From NCBI GenBank assembly GCA_964353015.1, contig CAYGUA010000010.1, positions 97,418 through 161,417 on the forward strand: a DNA stretch of 64,000 nucleotides, in the 5' to 3' direction. Both the position numbers and the translations under genes were made by a program. The stretch comes from JAMZMI01 sp964353015 (lineage in GTDB: Bacteria; Bacteroidota; Bacteroidia; Cytophagales; Cyclobacteriaceae). Position 1 is the first letter of the stretch. Each line of letters starts with the position of its first letter. The notes under the pieces are model-generated. The model worked only from the letters and a program-made list of their open reading frames with translations, was not told the origin of the DNA and made no database searches. This document shows, one piece after another, positions 55,975 through 64,000 of the stretch.

Positions 55975-56613
55975 ATGAAAAAAATCCTAGTTACTATGCT
56001 TATGCTATCCTTCGTGGGAGTAGCCATTTCACAAACCACCTACAAGGAAGCTGAAAAGGCAATCAAGAAAGATAAAGTTGTAAAAGATGCCAAGAAGGAG
56101 GCTAAAAAATGGGAAAAAGAAGGATACACCAATCTGCCCGGCAATCTGCCTTTAGCCAATCAATTTGAAAAATCACTAGTGATGCAAGTAATGGTTAATG
56201 ATGACGGTGATGCCAGATTCCTTTCTGCTACTGGAAGTGCTATATCAGGATCAGAGGGCGTCTCTCAGGCCAATGCCATGGATAATACCCGTCTTCAACT
56301 TGCCGGTCTCATCCAAACAGAAGTTTCTGCTTTGATTACAAACAACAAAGGAAACACCGGATACACAGCAGATGAAATGCAAACAGTTGATGAGTTTTTG
56401 GCAAGTAGCAAAACACTTATTCAGAATAAAATAGGAAGAATCAAGCCTGTCATAGAAATGATGAGAAGAGTGGACGACAAATTCGAATATCGTTTCACAG
56501 TGATGTATGACACTGAAGATGCCAAGAAAATAGCCAAAGAACTACTTCAAGTGGAGTTGGAAGGAAAGCTTGACAAAAACGAAGAAGAATTGAACAAACT
56601 TCTAGGACTTTAA
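55975..56613 (+). CDS. Secreted LPP20-like protein
   Basis: This 212-residue protein has a signal peptide (about 1-19) and a Lys-rich helix (KEAEKAIKKDKVVKDAKKEA). A domain with SQANAMDNTRLQLAGLIQTEV follows, resembling the alpha/beta core of LPP20-type periplasmic proteins. It lacks a lipobox Cys, so it is soluble or held by the envelope. It is followed by the LPP20/DUF4384 gene after 3 bp. A TPR-like or chaperone role is possible, but I make no firm claim. Confidence 0.65.
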   Translation: MKKILVTMLMLSFVGVAISQTTYKEAEKAIKKDKVVKDAKKEAKKWEKEGYTNLPGNLPLANQFEKSLVMQVMVNDDGDARFLSATGSAISGSEGVSQANAMDNTRLQLAGLIQTEVSALITNNKGNTGYTADEMQTVDEFLASSKTLIQNKIGRIKPVIEMMRRVDDKFEYRFTVMYDTEDAKKIAKELLQVELEGKLDKNEEELNKLLGL

Positions 56614-56616
56614 TAC

Positions 56617-58113
56617 ATGCGTTGGACAGTACTATTTTCAGTTTATCTGATTGCACACTTGGCACTTGCCCAATTACCTCCTAATTGGGTAAATCCTATG
56701 TTAAGAGATCAGAATTATCCTCCTAAGGATTATTATATCGGTTTTGTTTCTATCACCTATCAAAAAGGGGAGGATTTGAACGAGTACCCGGATAAACTTA
56801 AAAGTGCTGCCCGCACTGCGTTATCAGAATCCATTTTCGTATCGATCAATAGCGTATCATCCTCTGAAATGAGCAATATCAATGGTGAGTCCGAAGACAG
56901 GTATCAAAAATCAACCATCACACGATCTTCTTTAGAAGCAACTGGTCTGGAAACAGCCATTTTTATTGATGAAAAGAATCGTGTGGCGTATGGTTTTGCC
57001 TCTGTGAAAAAGAGACAATTGATTGCTCACTATTTTGATTTGTTATCAACAGAAATGGGGAGGATCAAAAGTGCCCTTGAAAGAGTAGAAAAGATTCAGG
57101 ATAAAGCTTTGGCCTATAAAAATCTGATGGGTGAACTTCAGGCATTGACAGAAGTAAAAGGATATCAGGATATGCTTAAATATCTTGATGTATCTAATAA
57201 ATCAGTGCTGATGACAGATGTCTGGAAACAGTATTATGATTTCACTCTCGAAGAGTTGGATAAGTTGAGAAGCAATGAAAATGTCGGTTTGAAGGAAGCC
57301 AGCTTCTTTTTAGTGGACAAACTAAAAGAAGAGTTTAAAGTGGACGAGCCAGTGCAAATTGGGGTCTTCACTTACCGAAGTACTGGAATTCCGACCGAGT
57401 TCTCAGATTATTTTGGTCAAATATTCAATCAATCCGCCGAGGCTGGATTTAAGTCCGTGAGTCGCTCTATGAGTAGCAGCGGATATGTGCTCAGTGGTTC
57501 GTACTGGCCAGGGGAGGATAAAGTTCAGATCATTACCAATATCAATTATGTAGAAAGTGGTGAAGTGGTCAAATTATATGCAGGGGGTTCCATAGCTATA
57601 GACAAGAATTCCGTCGATGAATTGGGCTTGCAATACAATTTGGCCGATAATAAAAATCTGCTTGCCAAAAACAACGACATGAAACCTGCGGCTTCTTCCG
57701 GCGGCTTGATGGCCAATATCTCAACCCAGAAAGGCACTGAAGCAGTAATTTTTCGTGAAGGAGAGCAACTGGAACTATTCGTAAATGTAAGTCGTCCTTC
57801 TTATCTGCGAATAGTCAATATTTGGAGCGATGATCAGAAATTTATGCTTGCGGATAATTATTACATCAATTCGGAACAAACCAATCGAACAGTGAAGTTG
57901 CCAATTGCCTGGGAGACTTCCTGCCCTTGCGGTGTGGAGTATATTCAGCTAATCGCGCAGGACAAACCCTTTGAGCCGGTGCAAACAGAGAATATCGACG
58001 GTTTTCTAAGAATCAACGGACCTCTTAAGGAATTGCTTGAGAAAAATAGAGGATTCAAAACAGCCAATGGCTATTATGCCGAATCTACGGTTGTATTATC
58101 CACAATCAAATAG
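56617..58113 (+). CDS. Secreted LPP20 / DUF4384 protein
   Basis: This 498-residue protein has a signal peptide (about 1-18). An LPP20-like N-terminal domain (about 30-150, YYIGFVSITYQKGEDLNEYP and ARTALSESIFVSI) is followed by a helical linker. A middle domain (about 240-345) recalls the FlgT/CsgG-like fold (VKLYAGGSIAIDKNSVDELGL). The C-terminal DUF4384 domain (about 375-475) has GEQLELFVNVSRPSYLRIVNIW. DUF4384 is usually found fused to caspase-like domains, whereas here it is in a neighbouring gene. It starts 3 bp after the preceding gene and ends 4 bp before the next. Confidence 0.75.
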   Translation: MRWTVLFSVYLIAHLALAQLPPNWVNPMLRDQNYPPKDYYIGFVSITYQKGEDLNEYPDKLKSAARTALSESIFVSINSVSSSEMSNINGESEDRYQKSTITRSSLEATGLETAIFIDEKNRVAYGFASVKKRQLIAHYFDLLSTEMGRIKSALERVEKIQDKALAYKNLMGELQALTEVKGYQDMLKYLDVSNKSVLMTDVWKQYYDFTLEELDKLRSNENVGLKEASFFLVDKLKEEFKVDEPVQIGVFTYRSTGIPTEFSDYFGQIFNQSAEAGFKSVSRSMSSSGYVLSGSYWPGEDKVQIITNINYVESGEVVKLYAGGSIAIDKNSVDELGLQYNLADNKNLLAKNNDMKPAASSGGLMANISTQKGTEAVIFREGEQLELFVNVSRPSYLRIVNIWSDDQKFMLADNYYINSEQTNRTVKLPIAWETSCPCGVEYIQLIAQDKPFEPVQTENIDGFLRINGPLKELLEKNRGFKTANGYYAESTVVLSTIK

Positions 58114-58117
58114 GTTG

Positions 58118-59551
58118 ATGAGAATCATAGCAATGGTTCTGGCTTTTGGTTGGGTGATGGTGTCTCAGGCACAAGACTTCAAGGATCAATTCAATCAATT
58201 TAAAACAGGAAACGAGAAAGCGTACGATAAGGCAGTAAGGCAGCAAGATTCCATCTTTGCCAGATCAATTGTGGACAATTGGCGTGCTTTTTCCTTGCTT
58301 GAGCCAGAAATACAAGTATCCGAAGAGCCTAAACCTGAAGAACAGCCGATTGCGGATCTGGATTTTCAACTGAAGGAAATAGTTCATAAAATTCTTGAAA
58401 ATGCCAAGCCCAAGCTGATGCGATCCTACAATCAGCCGAAGCTGGAAAATGTTGAAACCTATGATGATTTTGATCTGGTCGAAACCTATAGCTTTCATGG
58501 CGAATCAGTGAGTCTGAACTATGCGGGAGGTTTTTTGAAAGCGGATCAAATTGATGCATCAAATGAAAATGGATTGGCCAATGCCTGGCAGACTCTTTCT
58601 CGCTCTCCTTATCAAAATATTGTTAAGTCATTATATGATAAGCGCACTGAACTCAAATTGCCTGACTATGGCTATTTGATGCTTATTGAAAGCTTTCTTG
58701 AAGAATTAAACTTGTCTACTTCTGGACAGGAGATTTACAAATGGTTTTTATTGTCAAAATCAGGCTATGCAGCCAGAATCGGACTGGTGGATCAGCAGCC
58801 CGTGTTGGTGATCGGAAGCTATGGAAAAATTTATGGTAAAAGATATTTTAAGCAAGGAGGGATCAATTATTACATCTTGAGTGACATAGCTGGTCAGTTT
58901 GAATCTTATCAGGTAGATACTGAAGACAATGAAAACCTATTTGATTTTTCGCTCCGCTCTGAGATTAAATTGCCTCTGGAAGCAACGCAAAAGCAGTTTA
59001 AATATGAAGCCAAAAATGGGGATAATATCAACTTGAGTTTTTATTACAATGCCAATATGGTCAGGCTTCTAAATCAGTTTCCACAATCTGATTTGGTTTA
59101 TTATTTGTCCTCATCTTCATCCGACCTGATGAAAAAATCAGTGCAGAAAACATTTGCGCCATATCTGGAAGGCTTATCCACCATGGATCAGGTTCAGTTT
59201 CTTTTGGAATTCGTTCAAAAAGCGTTTGAATATCAATCTGACGCTATACAGTTTGGCAAGGAGCGAGTCATGTATCCTGAGGAAATGTTTGATCGTCCAT
59301 ATGCTGATTGTGATGATCGCGTGGTTTTACTTTCTTATTTGCTTCGAACATTTACTGATTTACCGATGGTCGCCATTGCCTTTCCACAACATGTGGCACT
59401 TGCGGTCCGACTACCCTCACCAACTTATGGCGAGACCATATCCTATAAGGGATATACCTTCACTTTTTGTGATCCAACATACTTCAATGCCCCATTAGGT
59501 TCAGTGATTCCACAGGCGGATAGATCAAAAATGGAAGTCATTGAGTTTTAG
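58118..59551 (+). CDS. Secreted transglutaminase-like protein
   Basis: This 477-residue protein starts at the ATG at 58118, chosen because it begins a signal peptide (MRIIAMVLAFGWVMVSQAQ). An upstream in-frame Met at 58037 lies inside the previous gene. The C-terminal third has a transglutaminase-like triad: Cys in YADCDDRVVLLSYLLR, His in FPQHVALAVR and Asp in TFCDPTYFN. In related periplasmic proteins this fold acts as a peptidase or crosslinking enzyme. The remaining 350 residues are beta-rich. It is the last gene of the sigma/LPP20 cluster. Confidence 0.78.
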   Translation: MRIIAMVLAFGWVMVSQAQDFKDQFNQFKTGNEKAYDKAVRQQDSIFARSIVDNWRAFSLLEPEIQVSEEPKPEEQPIADLDFQLKEIVHKILENAKPKLMRSYNQPKLENVETYDDFDLVETYSFHGESVSLNYAGGFLKADQIDASNENGLANAWQTLSRSPYQNIVKSLYDKRTELKLPDYGYLMLIESFLEELNLSTSGQEIYKWFLLSKSGYAARIGLVDQQPVLVIGSYGKIYGKRYFKQGGINYYILSDIAGQFESYQVDTEDNENLFDFSLRSEIKLPLEATQKQFKYEAKNGDNINLSFYYNANMVRLLNQFPQSDLVYYLSSSSSDLMKKSVQKTFAPYLEGLSTMDQVQFLLEFVQKAFEYQSDAIQFGKERVMYPEEMFDRPYADCDDRVVLLSYLLRTFTDLPMVAIAFPQHVALAVRLPSPTYGETISYKGYTFTFCDPTYFNAPLGSVIPQADRSKMEVIEF

Positions 59552-59921
59552 TGTAATGAGGTTTTGGATGTCTTCTTTCTTTAGTTGAAAAGTCCATTAT
59601 CAACAATAGCATATTACAACTTTAGCGTATGGAAATAAAAAGTTTTTTTTAAAGTCTTCTACACCAAATTGGGTATTGACAAGGCGGATTTAGCATAATA
59701 AATTGCTTCTATTAGATTGTGTTTTGTCTGAAAAACTTGCAAAAATTTATTGTTTGAAACGGAATAATAGGCATTTTTTGAGTTTTTACGACTATTGAAT
59801 TCTTTTAAATTTTTGTTTCAACTTAATTGGAAAACAATGGTTGATCATTATTAGAAAACACACATTACAAACAGATTTAATAAAATAACTTAAATCATTT
59901 TCCACCGAAATAAACAAGAAT
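59552..59921. other. Non-coding region before the S74-domain gene
   Basis: This 370-bp gap is very AT-rich. I see no RNA gene or strong hairpin, and no exact TAnnTTTG element. The S74 gene and the following partial gene probably have a separate promoter here. Confidence 0.4.
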
Positions 59922-62900
59922 ATGAAACATCCCATTCTACTACTACTATTTATGATTGTCGTGTCTGTTCCAATTTTTGGTCAGATCACAGGCCAGCCAG
60001 ATGCTGGAAAAAAAATGACCTTTCAAGGTTCACTTTTCCAAAATGGCGAACCCTTTGATGGTACAACCAAACTAAAATTTACGATAGCTTTAGATTCTTC
60101 CTCCTGGACAGAAACGCACGAGTCTGTGACAGTAATTAACGGTCTTTACTCAGTTGTGCTGGGCCAATTCACTCCGCTACCGAATAGTCTTTTTTACTTC
60201 ACAGATGAGAGATCAGTTCGTGTAGAAGTTGATGATGTCGTTTTAGGGAATGTAAAATTATATGCTCCCTTTGAATCAAAATCGGAAAGAGACAATAGAA
60301 TATTGTTGTTTGACAATGAACAAAAAGTAAAAGCAGAAATGTCTGTTTGGTCAGGTCAGGGATTCTTAAATGTTGATGGGCCTGATGATCGGAGCAATAT
60401 CATTTTATCAGGAAATTATTATGATGCATTTGGTTCGAATGGCGATAGTTCTGCCTTAAATCATGGTATCATAGCCCTTTTTGGACCTGGAAATGGACCA
60501 GGAGAACAGGATCATTTAAGATTGTTGGCTGGTTCCAGAGGTGATGGATCAGCTAATGATGCTACTCCATTTTTAGAGATGAAGGCAGTCGACCAAAACA
60601 CAGGTGAGCTATCAAATCTTGCCAATTTATTTGTCAATAATTTCAAGGACACCACAAGCGCTTCGGTTTTAAAAAGAGGTCAGTTGAACCTCAGAGATAC
60701 AAGAGGCATGTCAAGTAATCTGAGATCAGATCAGCTATATTTTTTCAATAGCCTAAATACACAATATCCGGCTGGTTGGTATGGAACGATTAGAGGTTCG
60801 GGATTTGCTCAGCAAGTTGGCTATGATGCAGATGGGACAATAGTGGGTGCCATACTCACAGGTTTTTGGGATCAAGACAGACCAGGTTTGTGGATGGAAG
60901 ATGCGAATGCCAATATGGGAGCTCATTTATATCTGGAGCAGGGCACTGGTAGGCTTCAGTTAAACGGACATGATTGGAATACAAATATTCAAATGGGTGC
61001 GAAAAATTGGGAGAATGCCAACCTGCCATTTATGGTCTTCAGAGGAGAATTAACACAAACATTTGTAAATGACAATGGCACACCAGATGACAATAGTGAT
61101 GATTTCGAAGAGGAGAGAAATCCTGACTTGATTTGGATGGATGTGCAAAAATGGCAAGATGGAACGGAAGTAGGTAATCTGACATTGAGAGGCACTGATG
61201 GTTCAGAGTTCGGAATAAATTCTCATGGAATTAATAATCTTGACAGGCTTGAAATGAAAGATACATTGGGTCGTACAGGCTTGATCATGGAGGGAAGAGA
61301 ATCAGGAGGTGGAAGAGTCAATTTCCCAAATGCACAAGGTCAAAATTGGACATGGATTCAAAATAGAATACTCACTGATGGTAGTTCATCAGGATCAACT
61401 CAGGTAGCCAATATTGATTCGGAAGGCAATTACATCACTGGTACTGGTGCAAGTGGTGGATATATGTACATTGATAAATTCACAAATGACAGATTTGTTT
61501 CTTCCTTCGAGGCTGGTCTAACATCAGATGACAATAAGCTTCCGTTCTTACACTTCAAAGGAAATGAGGAAATAAACTGGACAGATGATAATGGAACGCC
61601 GGAAGATACTTCGGATGATACTTCCGGGTCTTATCTACCTGATCTTTTAGAGGGTGTTGTAGAGAAATGGGACGATGGCACAGAGATAGGTGCTTTAACC
61701 TTGAGAGGTTCTGACGGTAGCGAATTTCGACTCAATTCACATGGTATTCAGTCTAATCAAGTACAAGTCGGTCCTGTTGATGGAGTGGGCACATATACAC
61801 AGCAGCAAACCAGCGCATTTAGGATAAAGAATGATGCGGATCCTTTTTCAAGTGTTTTTCTGAATCGTTCTGGTGATGGGTCAGCAAGAATGCAATTGGT
61901 GGGACATAATGAAGGTGTTGTCACCGGAACAACATTTATTGGAACTAGCCTGACAGGTCCTTATATGTTCATGAATGGACCATTGGCAGATGGTTCAGCA
62001 AATACTCCATTGGTAGATTTATATACTACTGGGAATACTCCTGATGGCGTAGCTTATACCAACAATTACAAAAGAGCCGGTATTGACTTTTATGACAATG
62101 AAGGCGCGAGATTAGCTGCTCTTGGTAGTCGAAGAGATGAAAATGGATCAGATCCTACAGGTGCAAGTGGACTCGTTCTACTTTGGGGAAAAGACAATGT
62201 GCCGAATGTGGAAATGTCCGGAAAAGTTTGGGAAAATGCAAAATTGCCAATTCTACAATTATTTGGTGAAACCACTGATGGTGGCACATGGTACCACGCG
62301 AGTGCATTGATACAGATCAATAGCAATGGAACAGATGAGTGGGGTCAATTGGTATTGAAGAAATCTAACATGGCAGGACAATCCACACAGGATATGATAA
62401 ATCTTGATGGAAATGATGGATCCGCTCATTTTGCTGGAAACGTTGAAGCTGAAAGAATTATTCTACCTAAGGCAAGATTAACTGGAGATTGGGGTTCTGG
62501 CAATGGGGGTTTAACTCTTTTAGACGCAAATGGTGTAGGTCGAATGGATCTTGCGGTTTATGATGAAGGCGATGGACATTTTGGTGCTGGAATGTTTTTG
62601 GGTAATAGCACCAATAACAACAGGGTTAATTTATCTGGGGATGGATTCATAACCGTGAATGATGGTACGAATGACGTTATTGCTCTGAACAGTCAGGGTC
62701 AAATATTTGCTACATCTGTGTCTGCAACCACCCTATCGTCGAGCGATGGATTGGTTCAATCGTCTGACAAAAGATTTAAGAAGGATGTAAAGCAAATTGA
62801 TAACGCACTTTCCAAGACATTGGAACTAAATGGGTATACCTACTTCTGGAATAAGTTCGCTCAAAAGAAAAACGGTGTGGACGGTGACAGTGAACAAATT

Positions 62901-63170
62901 GGAGTAATCGCTCAGGAATTGGAAGAAGTATTCCCACAACTGGTTAAAACAGATAAAGATGGCTATAAAGCTGTTAATTATGCCGCTCTTTCAGCTGTTC
63001 TCATTGAAGCTATAAAAGAACTCAATGTTGAAATTGAGAAACTTAAAACTGAAAACACTGATCTCAAAGCTGAATTGACTAAGTCATCGGAGTTGGAATC
63101 GAGGTTGGCACAGATCGAAAAACTTTTAGGTGTAGCTGCAGGTGAAGGCTCTAACGCAATTAATAAATAA
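59922..63170 (+). CDS. Exported S74-type (tail-spike-like) chaperone-domain protein
   Basis: This 1082-residue protein has a signal peptide (about 1-21, ending IFGQ). An N-terminal beta domain (about 25-115, MTFQGSLFQNGEPFDG) is followed by about 800 residues of repetitive Asp/Gly/Asn-rich beta structure. The C-terminal peptidase S74 domain (about 945-1050) starts at SSDKRFKKDVKQID, with ELEEVFPQLVKTDKDGYK and VNYAALSAVLIEAI. S74 domains trimerise phage tail spikes and cleave themselves off after folding (Ser/Lys dyad). A terminal coiled coil follows (ELNVEIEKLKTENTDLK). No T9SS domain is seen. It resembles the secreted tail-fibre-like proteins of many Bacteroidota. Confidence 0.88.
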   Translation: MKHPILLLLFMIVVSVPIFGQITGQPDAGKKMTFQGSLFQNGEPFDGTTKLKFTIALDSSSWTETHESVTVINGLYSVVLGQFTPLPNSLFYFTDERSVRVEVDDVVLGNVKLYAPFESKSERDNRILLFDNEQKVKAEMSVWSGQGFLNVDGPDDRSNIILSGNYYDAFGSNGDSSALNHGIIALFGPGNGPGEQDHLRLLAGSRGDGSANDATPFLEMKAVDQNTGELSNLANLFVNNFKDTTSASVLKRGQLNLRDTRGMSSNLRSDQLYFFNSLNTQYPAGWYGTIRGSGFAQQVGYDADGTIVGAILTGFWDQDRPGLWMEDANANMGAHLYLEQGTGRLQLNGHDWNTNIQMGAKNWENANLPFMVFRGELTQTFVNDNGTPDDNSDDFEEERNPDLIWMDVQKWQDGTEVGNLTLRGTDGSEFGINSHGINNLDRLEMKDTLGRTGLIMEGRESGGGRVNFPNAQGQNWTWIQNRILTDGSSSGSTQVANIDSEGNYITGTGASGGYMYIDKFTNDRFVSSFEAGLTSDDNKLPFLHFKGNEEINWTDDNGTPEDTSDDTSGSYLPDLLEGVVEKWDDGTEIGALTLRGSDGSEFRLNSHGIQSNQVQVGPVDGVGTYTQQQTSAFRIKNDADPFSSVFLNRSGDGSARMQLVGHNEGVVTGTTFIGTSLTGPYMFMNGPLADGSANTPLVDLYTTGNTPDGVAYTNNYKRAGIDFYDNEGARLAALGSRRDENGSDPTGASGLVLLWGKDNVPNVEMSGKVWENAKLPILQLFGETTDGGTWYHASALIQINSNGTDEWGQLVLKKSNMAGQSTQDMINLDGNDGSAHFAGNVEAERIILPKARLTGDWGSGNGGLTLLDANGVGRMDLAVYDEGDGHFGAGMFLGNSTNNNRVNLSGDGFITVNDGTNDVIALNSQGQIFATSVSATTLSSSDGLVQSSDKRFKKDVKQIDNALSKTLELNGYTYFWNKFAQKKNGVDGDSEQIGVIAQELEEVFPQLVKTDKDGYKAVNYAALSAVLIEAIKELNVEIEKLKTENTDLKAELTKSSELESRLAQIEKLLGVAAGEGSNAINK

Positions 63171-63178
63171 TCATACCT

Positions 63179-64000
63179 ATGAATATCCTAAAAAAGATAT
63201 TTAATGTATGTGCGCTCATATTCCTGATGGCTTTCTCAGTACTTGGTCAGGATACATTGATGCGTAGCGCAACACCGATGGGTGGGCGATGGTCTTCTTC
63301 TGGAAGCATTGCCTCATTCTTCTCGGTGGGACAAGCCGCTGTGGCTAGTCAACTGAAGCATGATTCTTCTGGTTGGTCTGGTTCGGTAGGTTTCATTGCC
63401 CCAGTTGGGGAATTTAGAGAAAATCGTCCACCTGTTGCAATTGCGACACAGTTGTCTATTTTGCTCGATCCTAATAGCGGGATATATCTGGAAGGATTTG
63501 ATCCTGATGGGGATTCTATTTCATTCCAGATAATAGACCAACCGAAAAATGGATTGGTGCAAAAGCTAGATGGAACTTTGAGTCAATATTCCTTTACAGT
63601 ATCTGATGGATTGATACCAGATCGTATTTACAGGGATAGTCTTACATTTCAGGTGAGCGAAGTGAATGGCAAGCTTAAGTCATCGATTGTGAAATACAAA
63701 TTCAAATTCTCTATTGGTGATGAATTACATGTGATCGATACCGCCTATTTTTCGAAGGAAAATGCAACAACTGGTATCATGTCACTTGTTTGGGATGATC
63801 AGGTAGTCAATGATAAATATCACATTGAGATCAGCTACTATGATCTGACAAACACAACAAATCCGGCTTTTAGAAATCTCTACAATAGTACTGATCTCTC
63901 AAGTGCAATGGATGTGAATCAGGCTAATGTGAAGTTTGATTTGAATGTGACAAGTGCAGAGCATCCATACATATTCAATGGAGCAAAAGTGTTTGTGACA
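63179..64000 (+). CDS. Secreted cadherin-like protein, N-terminal part (cut by window edge)
   Basis: The frame starting with ATG at 63179 is open to the window end (274 codons). It begins with a signal peptide (MNILKKIFNVCALIFL..., cleavage after VLGQ). A beta domain (about 25-80) and cadherin/Big-like repeats follow, with NRPPVAIATQLSILLDPNSG and GFDPDGDSISFQIID. It starts 8 bp after the S74 gene, so the pair is likely one operon. It may be another large T9SS cargo protein, but its C-terminus lies outside the window. Confidence 0.75.
   Translation, partial: MNILKKIFNVCALIFLMAFSVLGQDTLMRSATPMGGRWSSSGSIASFFSVGQAAVASQLKHDSSGWSGSVGFIAPVGEFRENRPPVAIATQLSILLDPNSGIYLEGFDPDGDSISFQIIDQPKNGLVQKLDGTLSQYSFTVSDGLIPDRIYRDSLTFQVSEVNGKLKSSIVKYKFKFSIGDELHVIDTAYFSKENATTGIMSLVWDDQVVNDKYHIEISYYDLTNTTNPAFRNLYNSTDLSSAMDVNQANVKFDLNVTSAEHPYIFNGAKVFVT

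Noticed and set aside
59922..63170. Prophage tail-fibre gene as explanation of the S74 protein
   Set aside because: It has a signal peptide, and no capsid, portal, terminase, integrase or lysis genes are present nearby.
1..64000. CRISPR arrays, tRNA genes and insertion sequences
   Set aside because: No direct-repeat/spacer series, cloverleaf-like segment, transposase or terminal inverted repeats with target duplications were found by reading the sequence.

Overview
The window comes from a Bacteroidota genome, most likely a marine or soil member of the Cytophagales. Four things point there: promoter -7 elements of the TAnnTTTG type (upstream of rplM, recA, queA and a DUF2795 gene), a C-terminal type IX secretion (T9SS) sorting domain, a SusC-like TonB-dependent receptor with an N-terminal carboxypeptidase-like domain, and weak Shine-Dalgarno sequences. 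No tRNA, rRNA, CRISPR array, insertion sequence or prophage was recognised.

Region 1 (1-33 kb) is mostly core genome. It holds the rplM-rpsI-rpsB ribosomal operon (rpsB is cut by the window edge), a response regulator / histidine kinase / pseudouridine synthase cluster, a zinc aminopeptidase, recA, a MacB-type permease, queA-ispD, a DUF2795 protein, a DUF349 protein and ettA. A leucine operon follows (leuC-leuD-2-isopropylmalate synthase-like-leuB). Then come an esterase, an MDR oxidoreductase with a small membrane protein, ttcA, a short ssb, a TPR histidine kinase, a THUMP methyltransferase, small secreted proteins, two YceI-like proteins around an outer-membrane barrel, and fabF. Several convergent or terminal gene ends carry clear hairpin terminators.

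Region 2 (32.5-36 kb) is a TonB-dependent receptor facing a tyrosine-rich lipoprotein.

Region 3 (36.2-64 kb) is an accessory cell-surface locus and the most unusual part. A Kre9/KNH-like secreted protein precedes a 5552-residue T9SS cargo protein, a mosaic of about ten LamG lectin-like modules with BspA, LRR, Ig, CUB, SusE-like, IPT/TIG, FG-GAP, beta-propeller and cadherin modules. Its stop codon overlaps the start of a secreted caspase-like (C14) cysteine peptidase. After a terminator come an ECF sigma factor, a probable anti-sigma factor, two LPP20-like secreted proteins (one with a DUF4384 domain) and a secreted transglutaminase-like protein. The locus ends with an exported protein carrying a phage-tail-type S74 intramolecular chaperone domain and the 5' part of another secreted cadherin-like protein.

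My reading, which is inference, is that region 3 builds and regulates a giant surface adhesin system. The caspase-like peptidase, translated together with the adhesin, may process or quality-control it. The sigma/anti-sigma pair and the LPP20/DUF4384/transglutaminase genes would supply regulation and envelope-side accessory functions.
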